From: an uncultured Faecalibacterium sp.
GTDB lineage: Bacteria; Bacillota; Clostridia; Oscillospirales; Ruminococcaceae
Length of the DNA stretch: 62,846 bases
Assembly: GCA_934513205.1 (NCBI GenBank)
Contig: CAKSWU010000013.1
Location: forward strand, 1 to 62,846
Direction: 5' to 3'
Notes under the pieces: generated by a model
Database searches by the model: none
What the model saw: the letters and a program-made list of their open reading frames with translations, nothing else
What the model was told of the DNA's origin: nothing
Part shown: positions 7,233 through 15,024 of the stretch, one piece after another
Position numbering within the stretch: the stretch's first letter is position 1
Layout of the letters: each line of letters opens with the position of its first letter
Translations under genes and position numbers: made by a program

Positions 7233-8534
7233 TTACATTTTATCGGCCTTTTTCCGCAGCAGCAGGAACAGCGTCAGCAGCGCCGTCAGCAGCTCCGAAG
7301 CCGGGAAGGCCGCCCATACGCCGTCCATGCCGAACAGGCGGCTCAGCAGCAGGGAAAACGTCACGATCGCCGCCATGCCCCGGCAGATGGAGGTGATGGA
7401 CGCCTCCACAGGGCGGTTGGTGGCGCTCAGGTAACCCGCCGCCATGATGTTGAACCCGGCAAAGAAATACCCCACAAAGTACATCCGCATGCCGGTGTGG
7501 GCAAGCTGTGCCATCTGCACCGAGTTCTCACTGTTGAACCAGCCCACGAAGGTGTCGGTCAGTCCGAACACCGCCGCATACAGCACCGCTGCCAGTGCCA
7601 GCGCCGTGGCGCTGCCCAGCACCAGCAGCCTGCGGGCACCCGCCCGGTCGTTCTTGCCATAGCAGTGGCTCACCAGCGGCTGCGCGCCCTGCGCCACACC
7701 GTTGAAGATGGCAGTCGCCACCAGTGCAAAGTTTGCCACCACGCCATAGGCTGCCACAGCCACGTTGCCTGCCAGCCCCAGCAGCAGGAAGTTGAACACC
7801 GTGGTGGTGACGCCGGAGGACAGCTCCCCCACAAAGCCGGAGACGCCCAGCTGACAGCTCTGCCCCAGCAGCCGCAGCGAGGGCATCTGCCGCACGAACT
7901 GCAGGTCGTTCTGCTTTTTGAAGAAATGCCGACTGCAGACCGTCATGCTGATGATGGGAGACACTGCGGTCGCCAGCGCCGCACCGGCAAGCCCCAGCCC
8001 CATGGGGAACATGAAGATGTAGTCGAACACCACGTTGAACAGGCTGCTGCTCAGGGTCGCCACCATGGCAAGCGAGGGGTCGCCGTCGTTGCGTACAAAG
8101 GCCGCCACGATATAGTTGCACATGAAAAAGGGGGTGAACATCAGGAAGATGCGGGCGTAGGGGATGCCCAGCGCCACGATGCCGGCATCGCCGCCCATCA
8201 GCCGCAGCAGCGCCCCGGGGCAGAACAAGCCCGCCAGAAGAAAGGGCACCGATGCCAGACAGGCGCAGAAAATGGCATTGGAGAAATACCGCTGCGCCCG
8301 GTCATTGCCCTGCGCCCGAAGGATCGCATACCGGGTGGCAGCCCCAAGACCGATCATGGAGCCGATGGCAAAGATCAGGTTGTAGATCGGCAGGCAGAGG
8401 TTCAGCAGGGCCACGCCGTTGGTACCGGTGGCCTGCGCGATAAAGTAGGTGTCTGCCAGAATGTAGCAGGAGGTGCCCAGCAGGCCGAAGATATTCTGGG
8501 ATACGTATCGAAAGAACTGTCTTGTCAGATCCAT
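7233..8534 (-). CDS. MATE-family multidrug/cation antiporter
   Basis: A 433-residue membrane protein with about 12 hydrophobic segments in two MatE halves, normal for the family. The first half has the GLGAATRYAILRAQG loop; the second has the GVAQGAQPLVSHCYG loop after VATAIFNGV. MATE proteins expel drugs or metabolites against Na+ or H+. The start at 8534 was chosen because GAAAGGA precedes it and the sequence begins directly with the amphipathic helix; a longer frame to 8717 runs through an unlikely Cys/Arg-rich stretch. It is divergent from the sucrose remnant; substrate unknown. Confidence 0.88.
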   Translation of the reverse strand: MDLTRQFFRYVSQNIFGLLGTSCYILADTYFIAQATGTNGVALLNLCLPIYNLIFAIGSMIGLGAATRYAILRAQGNDRAQRYFSNAIFCACLASVPFLLAGLFCPGALLRLMGGDAGIVALGIPYARIFLMFTPFFMCNYIVAAFVRNDGDPSLAMVATLSSSLFNVVFDYIFMFPMGLGLAGAALATAVSPIISMTVCSRHFFKKQNDLQFVRQMPSLRLLGQSCQLGVSGFVGELSSGVTTTVFNFLLLGLAGNVAVAAYGVVANFALVATAIFNGVAQGAQPLVSHCYGKNDRAGARRLLVLGSATALALAAVLYAAVFGLTDTFVGWFNSENSVQMAQLAHTGMRMYFVGYFFAGFNIMAAGYLSATNRPVEASITSICRGMAAIVTFSLLLSRLFGMDGVWAAFPASELLTALLTLFLLLRKKADKM

Positions 8535-8695
8535 GAATTTTTCCTTTCGCATTTCGTGCATATATCGGCATATTTTATCACACCTGCACGGGCAAGTCAA
8601 CACAAAAATGCCCTGCACCGTCCAAAAGTGCTTCCGTTCCCGCTCGTACCGGGAACAGCAGCCGAAACACATCCAAGGAGAAAAGGAGCATCGGT

Positions 8696-9271
8696 ATGGA
8701 CTATCAAAACGCGGCACAGCAGGTCCTGGACTGCATCGGCGGCAGGGAGAATATCCTCTCGGCGGCGCACTGCGCCACCCGCCTGCGTCTGGTCATTGCG
8801 GACGACCGCAGCGTCCGCAAGAAAGAGCTGGAGAACGCAGAGGGCGTCAAGGGCGTCTTTGAGGCGCAGGGACAGCTGCAGATCGTCTTTGGCACCGGCA
8901 CGGTGAACAAGGTCTACGATGCCTTCCTCCGTCTTGCCGACATCGAGGGCAGCAGCAGGCAGCAGGTCAAACAGGCCACCGCCGCCGGAGACTTTGCCCT
9001 GCGCATTGCACAGGGGGGCGAACTGGTGTATACTGAACAGGACCGCCTGTGCGTGCTGCGCTTTTCCGACCCTGCCATAGCGGACGGACGCACCCGGCGC
9101 AGCACCGTGCTCCGCGCGCCCTGCCGCAGTCTGCGGGTGGTGGGCGACCGCTCCTCGCTGGAGTTTTTCCTCAACGACGGCGCAGCGGTGTTCAGCACCC
9201 GGTACTACCCCGTCCCCGGCAATGTAACGGTGAACATAACAGGCACCGATGCCGTTCTTTCCGCTCTCTGA
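8696..9271 (+). CDS. Chimera: PTS EIIB domain fused to GH32 C-terminal domain (sucrose-locus remnant)
   Basis: A 191-residue protein made of two unrelated pieces. Residues 1-90 are a glucose/sucrose-class EIIB domain with the phosphorylated Cys26 in HCATRLRL and the FGTGTVNKVYDAF end. Residues about 98-191 match the C-terminal beta-sandwich of GH32 sucrose-6-phosphate hydrolases (FALRI near its start, SLRVVGDRSSLEFFLNDG, FSTRYYP). The EIIC membrane domain and the whole catalytic GH32 propeller are missing. Fructokinase follows 48 bases later. The simplest reading is an in-frame deletion that joined scrA to scrB. AAGGAG precedes the ATG and the frame is open, so it may still be expressed, but it cannot carry or cleave sucrose alone. 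Confidence 0.8.
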   Translation: MDYQNAAQQVLDCIGGRENILSAAHCATRLRLVIADDRSVRKKELENAEGVKGVFEAQGQLQIVFGTGTVNKVYDAFLRLADIEGSSRQQVKQATAAGDFALRIAQGGELVYTEQDRLCVLRFSDPAIADGRTRRSTVLRAPCRSLRVVGDRSSLEFFLNDGAAVFSTRYYPVPGNVTVNITGTDAVLSAL

Positions 9272-9319
9272 AAAGCCCCTTTTCGGGGGGCAGGTCGATC
9301 ATCATTCTGGAGGTTCTCT

Positions 9320-10282
9320 ATGTCCGGCAGCACGCTGTTTTCCATCGGTGAAGCACTCATTGATATGATCCCCTCCCGGGTGGGATGCGCCTTTGACGAG
9401 GTGCCCTCCTTCCGTCCCCGGGTGGGCGGCGCTCCCGCCAACGTGTGCGCCGCCTTTGCTCGTCTGGGCGGGCAGAGCGCCTTTCTGGGACAGCTGGGTG
9501 ACGACCCCTTCGGGCATAAGGTCGCCCGGGAGCTGGCAGACTGCGGCATCGACCTCTCGCACCTTGCCTTTACCGACAAGGCCAACACGGCGCTGGCCTT
9601 TGTCAGCCTGCAGGAGGATGGCGGCCGCACCTTCAGCTTCTACCGCAAGCCCTCGGCGGATCTTTTGTACGCCCCGGAGCAGCTGGACCCGGCGTGGTTC
9701 CGCGATGCCTTTGCCCTGCACTTCTGCAGCGTCTCGCTGGTGGACAGCCCCATGCGCTACGCTCATCTGGCTGCCATCACCTTCGCCCGGGAGGCCGGGG
9801 CCATTGTAAGCTTTGACCCCAATCTGCGCTTTCCCCTCTGGCCCGACCGGGAGATGCTGCGGCAGACCGTGCTGCAATTCCTGCCGCTGACCCACATTTT
9901 GAAGATCTCGGACGAGGAGCTGGAATTTCTCACCGGCACTGCGGACATCGAAGCCGCCCTGCCCCGGCTCTTTGCGGGGGATGTGCAGCTGGTGCTGTAC
10001 ACCTGCGGCAGCCGGGGAGCTTCTGCCTTCACCCGCACTGCCCGGGCCCATGCCGCCTGCCGGAAGGTGAAGGCAGTGGACACCACCGGTGCCGGAGACG
10101 GCTTCATCGGCTCCTTCCTGTGGCAGCTGTCGCGGGACGGCATCACCGCCGACAAGCTGGAAAAGCTGAGCCGGACCCGGCTGGAGCGCTATCTTGCCTT
10201 TTCCAACCGGTTCTGCGGCATCAGCGTGCAGAAAAACGGGGCCATTGACAGCTATCCCACGCTGGAGCAGATGGAGGAATGA
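9320..10282 (+). CDS. scrK: Fructokinase (PfkB family)
   Basis: A 320-residue PfkB-family sugar kinase. N-terminal GEALIDMIP and RVGGAPANV carry the sugar-binding Gly-Gly; the C-terminal signature DTTGAGDGFIGSF holds the catalytic Asp. Length is normal. Sequence and location after a sucrose-PTS/GH32 remnant indicate fructokinase, which phosphorylates fructose released from sucrose-6-phosphate. GGAGG lies 9 bases before the ATG. Since the rest of the sucrose locus is collapsed, fructose must come from elsewhere. A strong terminator follows directly. Confidence 0.85.
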   Translation: MSGSTLFSIGEALIDMIPSRVGCAFDEVPSFRPRVGGAPANVCAAFARLGGQSAFLGQLGDDPFGHKVARELADCGIDLSHLAFTDKANTALAFVSLQEDGGRTFSFYRKPSADLLYAPEQLDPAWFRDAFALHFCSVSLVDSPMRYAHLAAITFAREAGAIVSFDPNLRFPLWPDREMLRQTVLQFLPLTHILKISDEELEFLTGTADIEAALPRLFAGDVQLVLYTCGSRGASAFTRTARAHAACRKVKAVDTTGAGDGFIGSFLWQLSRDGITADKLEKLSRTRLERYLAFSNRFCGISVQKNGAIDSYPTLEQMEE

Positions 10283-10283
10283 C

Positions 10284-10322
10284 AAAACGGGACCGCTGCG
10301 CCAAACGCAGCGGTCCCGTTTT
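10284..10322. terminator. Bidirectional terminator
   Basis: Perfect stem AACGGGACCGCTGCG with its partner around CCAAA, A-run on one side and T-run on the other, between convergent scrK and the Rrf2 gene. Confidence 0.92.
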
Positions 10323-10340
10323 GTCTGTGTGCGGAATGGC

Positions 10341-10772
10341 TCAGATCACATAGTCGTTCCCGGCCTGATCCGGCAATGCCAGATCTGCCAGTGTGATGCT
10401 GCCAAAATAGTTGGAGATCAGCTGGTCCAGCCCCTTCCACATCTCGTAGGTGCGGCAGCCTGTCATGCGGGAGCAGGCCGCCGCACCGGGGGTCAGGCAG
10501 CTGACCGGGGCAAGGCTGCCCTCGGTCAGCATCAGGATCTCGCTGACGGTGTACTGATCCGGGCTGCGGGTCAGGCGGTAGCCGCCGCCCTTGCCCCGCA
10601 GCCCCTCCAGAAAGCCGTTCTGCACCAGCACCTTGAGGATGTTCTCCAGATATTTTTCCGAGATCTCCTGCCGGGCTGCCACCGCCTTGAGGGGAACGTA
10701 TTTTTCGGACTGATGCTCAGCCAGGTCGATCATCACGCGCAGTGCATAGCGCCCTTTGGTGGACACGATCAT
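10341..10772 (-). CDS. Rrf2-family regulator with three cysteines
   Basis: A 143-residue Rrf2 protein. The winged HTH spans residues 1-75 (STKGRYALRVMIDLAEH, ISEKYLENILKVL, GLRGKGGGYRLTR). The tail holds C-x7-C-x5-C (SCLTPGAAACSRMTGC), close to the cluster-binding Cys of IscR and NsrR, whereas CymR lacks them. It is divergent from cysK, so control of cysteine or Fe-S supply is likely. The start at 10772 has GGAG upstream; the longer frame to 10880 runs into the promoter region. An Fe-S ligand role is inferred from the Cys. Confidence 0.88.
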   Translation of the reverse strand: MIVSTKGRYALRVMIDLAEHQSEKYVPLKAVAARQEISEKYLENILKVLVQNGFLEGLRGKGGGYRLTRSPDQYTVSEILMLTEGSLAPVSCLTPGAAACSRMTGCRTYEMWKGLDQLISNYFGSITLADLALPDQAGNDYVI

Positions 10773-10814
10773 AGTTTCGTCTACTCCCTTTACGCTGCAA
10801 ATTATTTTAAACCT

Positions 10815-10843
10815 ATTATACAACAGGGTAAATAATATTTCAA
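10815..10843 (-). promoter_or_regulatory. Promoter of the Rrf2 gene
   Basis: On the minus strand TTGAAA (10838-10843), 17 bases, TATAAT (10815-10820). Confidence 0.75.
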
Positions 10844-10866
10844 TCCCGCTTTTTTCAAAAAATCCA

Positions 10867-10895
10867 TTGACAACCGGCACTGCGGGGGCTATAAT
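10867..10895 (+). promoter_or_regulatory. Promoter of cysK
   Basis: Consensus TTGACA (10867-10872), 17 bases, TATAAT (10890-10895). Downstream, 10896-10935 holds an imperfect dyad of AAACC/GGTTT and ATACC/GGTAT half-sites that could bind the divergent Rrf2 regulator. Confidence 0.8.
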
Positions 10896-10993
10896 ACCAT
10901 CAAACCCATAAACAATGTTGGTTTAAAGGTATTACCGGGTCATCCGGCTGGGCGCACGCCGCCCATACAAACTGTATCAGGGAGGAAACCACC

Positions 10994-11926
10994 ATGAGCA
11001 AGATCTACACCGCCGCCGACCAGCTGATCGGCCACACCCCGCTGCTGGAGCTGACCCACATCGAAAAGGAGCAGGGCCTGTCCGCCCGCATCCTTGCCAA
11101 GCTGGAATATCTCAACCCCGCCGGGTCGGTGAAGGACCGCATCGCCAAAAAGATGATCGACGATGCCGAGGCCAAGGGACTGCTGAAGGAAGGCTCGGTC
11201 ATCATCGAGCCCACCTCCGGCAACACCGGCATCGGTCTGGCTGCCGTGGCAGCTGCCAAGGGCTACCGCATCATCATCGTCATGCCCGAGACCATGAGCG
11301 TGGAGCGCCGCCAGCTGATGAAAGCCTACGGTGCCGAGCTGGTGCTCAGCGAAGGTGCCAAGGGCATGAAGGGTGCCATCGCCAAGGCCGATGAGCTGGC
11401 AAAGGAGATCCCCGGTGCCTTCATCCCCGGTCAGTTCGTAAACCCCGCCAATCCGCAGGCACACATCGAGACCACCGGCCCCGAAATCTGGGAGGACACC
11501 GATGGCAAGGTAGACATCTTTGTGGCAGGCGTGGGCACCGGCGGCACCATCACCGGTGTGGGCAAGTACCTGAAGAGCAAGGACCCCGCCGTTAAGGTGG
11601 TGGCGGTGGAGCCTGCTTCCTCTCCGGTGCTGAGCAAGGGCACTGCCGGTGCACATAAGATCCAGGGCATCGGCGCAGGCTTTGTGCCGGACGTGCTGGA
11701 CACCACCGTCTATGACGAGATCATCGCCGTGGAGAACGACGATGCCTTTGCCGCCGGTCGTCTTGTGGGCCGCAAGGAGGGCGTTTTGGTGGGCATCTCC
11801 TCCGGTGCCGCCGTCTGGGCCGCCCTGCAGCTGGCAAAGCGCCCGGAGAACGCCGGCAAGAACATCGTGGTCCTGCTGCCCGACACCGGCGACCGCTACC
11901 TGTCCACCCCGCTGTTTGCCGAATAA
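10994..11926 (+). CDS. cysK: Cysteine synthase A (O-acetylserine sulfhydrylase)
   Basis: A 310-residue fold-type II PLP enzyme that makes cysteine from O-acetylserine and sulfide. The PLP Lys is in NPAGSVKDRIAKKM, the substrate loop is PTSGNTGIGLA, the phosphate loop is GTGGTITGVGKYLK, and the C-terminal SSGAAVWAAL motif is intact. Length and motifs fit CysK. GGGAGG precedes the ATG. It is monocistronic, with consensus promoter and terminator, and faces an Rrf2 regulator. Confidence 0.95.
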   Translation: MSKIYTAADQLIGHTPLLELTHIEKEQGLSARILAKLEYLNPAGSVKDRIAKKMIDDAEAKGLLKEGSVIIEPTSGNTGIGLAAVAAAKGYRIIIVMPETMSVERRQLMKAYGAELVLSEGAKGMKGAIAKADELAKEIPGAFIPGQFVNPANPQAHIETTGPEIWEDTDGKVDIFVAGVGTGGTITGVGKYLKSKDPAVKVVAVEPASSPVLSKGTAGAHKIQGIGAGFVPDVLDTTVYDEIIAVENDDAFAAGRLVGRKEGVLVGISSGAAVWAALQLAKRPENAGKNIVVLLPDTGDRYLSTPLFAE

Positions 11927-11942
11927 TTCCAAATCGTCTTTC

Positions 11943-11979
11943 GCTCCCGCCCTGCACCCCGCAGAGCGGGAGTTTTTGT
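11943..11979 (+). terminator. Terminator of cysK
   Basis: CTCCCGC/GCGGGAG stem followed by TTTTTGTTT. Confidence 0.85.
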
Positions 11980-11990
11980 TTGGAAGCAAA

Positions 11991-12096
11991 ACGATTTGAA
12001 TGCGCTCCGCGTTCGCTTTGCGCATAGTCAGCGGAATAATTATTTTTATTTGTAGTTTCGAAACGCCTGCGGGCGTTTCGAAACTACTTTTTCACA
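11991..12096 (+). repeat. Family A intergenic repeat, copy A2
   Basis: The best-paired plus-strand copy. A conserved leader with TTCGCTTTG, TCAGCGGAAT and ATTATTTTTATTTG precedes a perfect 16-base stem (12052-12067 with 12072-12087) closed by TGCG, followed by TTTTTCAC. Confidence 0.75.
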
Positions 12097-12215
12097 AGAG
12101 GGTTTTGAGGCGAACTCCCTCAGTCAAAACCTGACGGTTTTGACAGTTCCCTCTGGGAGGGAGCCTCTGGCGCGACCGGAAGGTTTGCGCTTTAACCGGA
12201 AACTTTTCCGCCATG

Positions 12216-12268
12216 CCAAGGGCTCTCCCTTTGGGAGAGCTGTCACCGTAGGTGACTGAGAGGGCGAG
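12216..12268 (+). repeat. Family C double-hairpin repeat, copy C1
   Basis: Two adjacent hairpins, GCTCTCCC/GGGAGAGC and GTCACC/GGTGAC, then TGAGAGGG. The same arrangement with other stem bases recurs at 60391. Confidence 0.65.
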
Positions 12269-12354
12269 GACGCTTACGGGGTACTTTCTCCCCTTTCCTC
12301 ACGCCCGATTTTATGCTACAATACCGGTAACAAAAATCGTTTGGAGAAACGCCC

Positions 12355-13302
12355 ATGCTTTATTATGTTGCCCCCATGGAGGGCCTGACCGACCGGGTGT
12401 GGCGGCAGGTGCACCAAAAGTGGTTCGCCGCTCCCGGCGCGCCCGCCCGCTACTACGCCCCCTTTCTTTCCCCGCCGGAGAACCGGGTGCTCATCAAAAA
12501 GAAGATGGCAGAGCTTGCCCCCGAGGCAAACCCCGGGGCGTCGGTCATCCCGCAGCTGCTGGCAAAGGACGGCGCGCTGGCAGTCTGGATGATCGAACAG
12601 CTGCGTCAGCTGGGCTATGCCGAAGTGAACCTGAACCTCGGCTGCCCCGCCGGCACCGTCACCGCCAAGGGCAAGGGCTCCGGCATGCTGCGGGATCTTG
12701 CAAAGCTGGACGCTTTTCTGGACGCGGTATTTTCCGGCACCGCCGGTCCCATCTCGGTCAAGACCCGGCTGGGGGTGGAAGCGCCGGAGGAGTTCGACGC
12801 CATTCTGAAGGTCTATAACCGCTACCCCATCTCGGAGCTGACCATCCACCCCCGGGTGATGCGGCAGCAGTACCGGGGCAAAGCTGACCGCGCCGCCTTT
12901 GCCGCCGCGCTGCCCCGATGCACCATGCCGGTGTGCTACAACGGCGATGTGTCCACCGTGGAGGACCTGCGCGGGCTGGAGGAGCGGTTCCCGGAGCTTT
13001 CCGGCGTCATGGTGGGGCGGGGCATCATTGCCGACCCCGCCCTGCTGCGCAAAGCCTGCGGCGGGGCGGCAGCCACCCGGGAGGAGCTGCAGGGCTACCT
13101 GACCGACCTGTACCACGGCTACACTGAGCTGTTCGGCTCGGCGGGGTGCGCTGTCAGCCGGATGAAGGGGCACTGGTTCTACCTCATCCACTGCTTTGCC
13201 GGGGCCGAAAAGCTGGAAAAGCAGCTGCGCAAGGTCCGGGAGCCGTGGGAGTATGAGGTGGTGGTGAACCAGATCTTTACCCTGCCGCTGGTGGGGAAAT
13301 GA
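12355..13302 (+). CDS. dus: tRNA-dihydrouridine synthase
   Basis: A 315-residue FMN enzyme of the Dus family, which reduces uridine to dihydrouridine in tRNA. It starts with the APMEGLTDRVWR flavin-binding motif. NLNLGCPAGTVTAKGKGSGML carries the catalytic Cys, then SVKTRLG, ELTIHPRVMRQQYRGKAD, and the GVMVGRGIIADP phosphate site. Length is normal. TTGGAGA precedes the ATG. Substrate position on tRNA cannot be told from sequence. Confidence 0.92.
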   Translation: MLYYVAPMEGLTDRVWRQVHQKWFAAPGAPARYYAPFLSPPENRVLIKKKMAELAPEANPGASVIPQLLAKDGALAVWMIEQLRQLGYAEVNLNLGCPAGTVTAKGKGSGMLRDLAKLDAFLDAVFSGTAGPISVKTRLGVEAPEEFDAILKVYNRYPISELTIHPRVMRQQYRGKADRAAFAAALPRCTMPVCYNGDVSTVEDLRGLEERFPELSGVMVGRGIIADPALLRKACGGAAATREELQGYLTDLYHGYTELFGSAGCAVSRMKGHWFYLIHCFAGAEKLEKQLRKVREPWEYEVVVNQIFTLPLVGK

Positions 13303-13321
13303 TCAAAACAGTCTCCGCGTG

Positions 13322-13355
13322 TAAAAAAAGCCCGCCGTCTTTGCAGACAGCGGGC
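13322..13355 (-). terminator. Terminator of the IreB gene
   Basis: Stem GCCCGC(C/T)GTCT with its partner around a TTGC loop, followed on the minus strand by a 7-base T-run. There is no T-run on the plus side, so it serves the minus-strand gene. Confidence 0.85.
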
Positions 13356-13369
13356 GGAAAAGAACCGTA

Positions 13370-13615
13370 TTACACGTTGAGATAGCTGCGCAGCATGGCC
13401 TGCAGCAGATCGTCACGGTCCACCTTGCGGATCATGGAACGGGCGTTCTTGTAGGTCGTGATGTAGGTGGGGTCCTCAGACAGGATATAGCCCACCAGCT
13501 GATTGACCGGATTATAGCCTTTTTCTTTCAAGGCATCGTACACCTGCTGCACGATCTCGTGGATCTCGTAGTCCTTTTTATCGTGGATCGAAAAAATAGC
13601 AGTCTCGCCACTCAT
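13370..13615 (-). CDS. ireB: IreB-family regulatory phosphoprotein
   Basis: An 81-residue protein of the IreB (UPF0297) family. In Enterococcus this is a substrate of the PASTA kinase IreK and modulates cephalosporin resistance. Near-family-perfect motifs are KDYEIHEIVQQVYDALKEKGYNP, QLVGYILSEDPTYITTY and NARSMIRKVDRDDLL. A Thr at position 5 matches the N-terminal region phosphorylated in Enterococcus. In many Firmicutes ireB heads an operon with the Holliday resolvase yqgF; here it stands alone with a terminator. The ATG at 13615 was chosen because the family begins there and GAGGGGG precedes it. Confidence 0.92.
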   Translation of the reverse strand: MSGETAIFSIHDKKDYEIHEIVQQVYDALKEKGYNPVNQLVGYILSEDPTYITTYKNARSMIRKVDRDDLLQAMLRSYLNV

Positions 13616-13777
13616 GGAATACACCCCCTCAGCTAGAACTATGCTCATTGTACACGAATCGGGCCAAAACTTCAAGACAAAGACCCGTACTTTGCACAGT
13701 TTGCATAAAATTTCCGGTTTTGTTTTTGCAGGCTGACGGTCTGCATCATCCGCTTTGCGGTGAAAGGAGTTTCCCCT

Positions 13778-14188
13778 ATGCTGTTTGGCATCGGCTGCGA
13801 CCTGTGCAGCATCGCACATCTGGAAAAAAGCCTTACCAGTCCCCACGCCGCCGCCTTTGTGCGGCGGGTCTACGGCGAAGCCGAGCGCGCCGCGCTGGAG
13901 CTGGACGCCCCCCTGTGCGGCGGGCGGGGCAGTGCCCACCGGCTTGCCAGCGCTGCCGCCGATTTTGCCGCCAAGGAAGCCTTTCTCAAGGCTGCAGGGA
14001 CCGGGCTGCGGGAGCCGTTTTCCCTCTGCGAGATCGAGGTGCTCCGGGCGGAGAACGGCGCGCCGGTGTACCGGTTCAGCGGGCGCACCGCCGACTGGGT
14101 GCACTGCCGCCGCCTGACCGCCCGGCTCTCGCTGAGCCACGAGGGCGGCATGGCGCTGGCGTTCTGCACGCTGGAAACGGAAAGCTGA
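13778..14188 (+). CDS. acpS: Holo-[acyl-carrier-protein] synthase
   Basis: A 136-residue enzyme that moves 4'-phosphopantetheine from CoA to acyl carrier protein. It shows GIGCDLCSI with the metal Asp, DFAAKEAFLKAAGTGL with the second metal ligand Glu, and the SLSHEGGMALAF end. Length is standard. The start at 13778 has AAAGGAG at 8 bases; a GTG at 13760 in the same frame lies before that site and is less likely. Confidence 0.93.
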   Translation: MLFGIGCDLCSIAHLEKSLTSPHAAAFVRRVYGEAERAALELDAPLCGGRGSAHRLASAAADFAAKEAFLKAAGTGLREPFSLCEIEVLRAENGAPVYRFSGRTADWVHCRRLTARLSLSHEGGMALAFCTLETES

Positions 14189-14325
14189 CCGCGTCCGCTG
14201 CATACAATGGAATATCCCCCCGCACTGCATAAGCCCTTGGCGGCCTGCTCATACTGAAGGCAGACAGGATGCGCCGGCCCATCACATAGCGGGGCACATC
14301 CTCCGGACACAGGGAGGGAGATTCC

Positions 14326-14676
14326 ATGGAGGTACACAGAGGAGAAGTTTTTTACGCCGACCTTTCGCCGGTGGTGGGGTCGGAACAGGGCGGGGTGCGT
14401 CCGGTGCTGATCGTGCAGAACGAGATCGGCAACCGGCACAGCCCCACGGTGATCGCAGCCGCCATTACATCCCGGCTGGACAAAGCCCGGCTGCCCACCC
14501 ACATCAATATCCGGGCACAGGACACCGGCCTTGCCAAGGACAGTGTGGTGCTGCTGGAACAGATCCGCACGCTGGATAAGCACCGGCTGCGTCAGCGCGC
14601 CGGACAGATCACCCCGGAGGATCAGAAGCGGGTGGATCAGGCACTGGACGTCAGTCTGGGTCTGAGCACCTACTGA
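14326..14676 (+). CDS. MazF/PemK-type endoribonuclease (EndoA-like), without a partner
   Basis: A 116-residue MazF-family mRNA interferase. It opens with the typical RGEVFYADLSPVVGSEQGGVRPVLIVQN. The catalytic Arg lies in this motif, and the Thr/Ser pair in VIAAAITS and the VVLLEQIRTLDK strand are intact. It closely resembles the Bacillus EndoA group. Normally the antitoxin gene sits directly upstream; the 137 bases between acpS and this gene hold no antitoxin frame. GGGAGG precedes the ATG. The antitoxin must be elsewhere, or another control is used. Confidence 0.9.
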   Translation: MEVHRGEVFYADLSPVVGSEQGGVRPVLIVQNEIGNRHSPTVIAAAITSRLDKARLPTHINIRAQDTGLAKDSVVLLEQIRTLDKHRLRQRAGQITPEDQKRVDQALDVSLGLSTY

Positions 14677-14705
14677 CTGCCAAAAACATCGGAATGGAGA
14701 AACGC

Positions 14706-14930
14706 ATGGAATACCAATATCACGTCCTGCCGGGCCGTTACCGGCACTTTAAGGGGAACGAATATCAGGTGCTTGGCATGGCCCGCCACAGCGAGACCGA
14801 AGAGGAGCTGGTGGTCTACCGCGCCCTCTACGGTGAGCAGGGTCTGTGGGTGCGCCCCGCCGCCATGTGGTGCGAGACCGTAGACCGGGACGGCAGGGTG
14901 CAGCCCCGGTTCGTCCGCATCGGAGACTGA
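14706..14930 (+). CDS. DUF1653-family small protein
   Basis: A 74-residue DUF1653 protein. It shows the family pattern PGRYRHFKGNEYQVLGMARHSET, VVYRALYG and LWVRPAAMW. The function of the family is unknown; the fold is a small beta barrel. GGAG 8 bases before the second ATG supports 14706 rather than 14694. It follows mazF by 29 bases and probably shares its transcript. Confidence 0.88.
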   Translation: MEYQYHVLPGRYRHFKGNEYQVLGMARHSETEEELVVYRALYGEQGLWVRPAAMWCETVDRDGRVQPRFVRIGD

Positions 14931-14941
14931 CACCGCCTTAC

Positions 14942-14980
14942 AAAACGCCCCCTGTCCGCGTTGGACAGGGGGCGTTTTGT
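14942..14980. terminator. Bidirectional terminator
   Basis: Perfect stem AAAACGCCCCCTGTCC with its partner around GCGTT, between convergent DUF1653 and GtrA-like genes. Confidence 0.92.
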
Positions 14981-15024
14981 ATTGTAGGAGAAAAATGTTT
15001 GAGAAACGCGCAGTCAGAAGGCGC

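Larger units (their letters stand above)
11927..12354. other. Repeat-filled intergenic region
   Basis: 428 bases without a gene. It holds the cysK terminator, family A copy A2, a hairpin-rich stretch (12100-12180) with GGGTTTTGA and CCTCTGGGAGG dyads, and family C copy C1 just before the dus gene. Confidence 0.7.
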
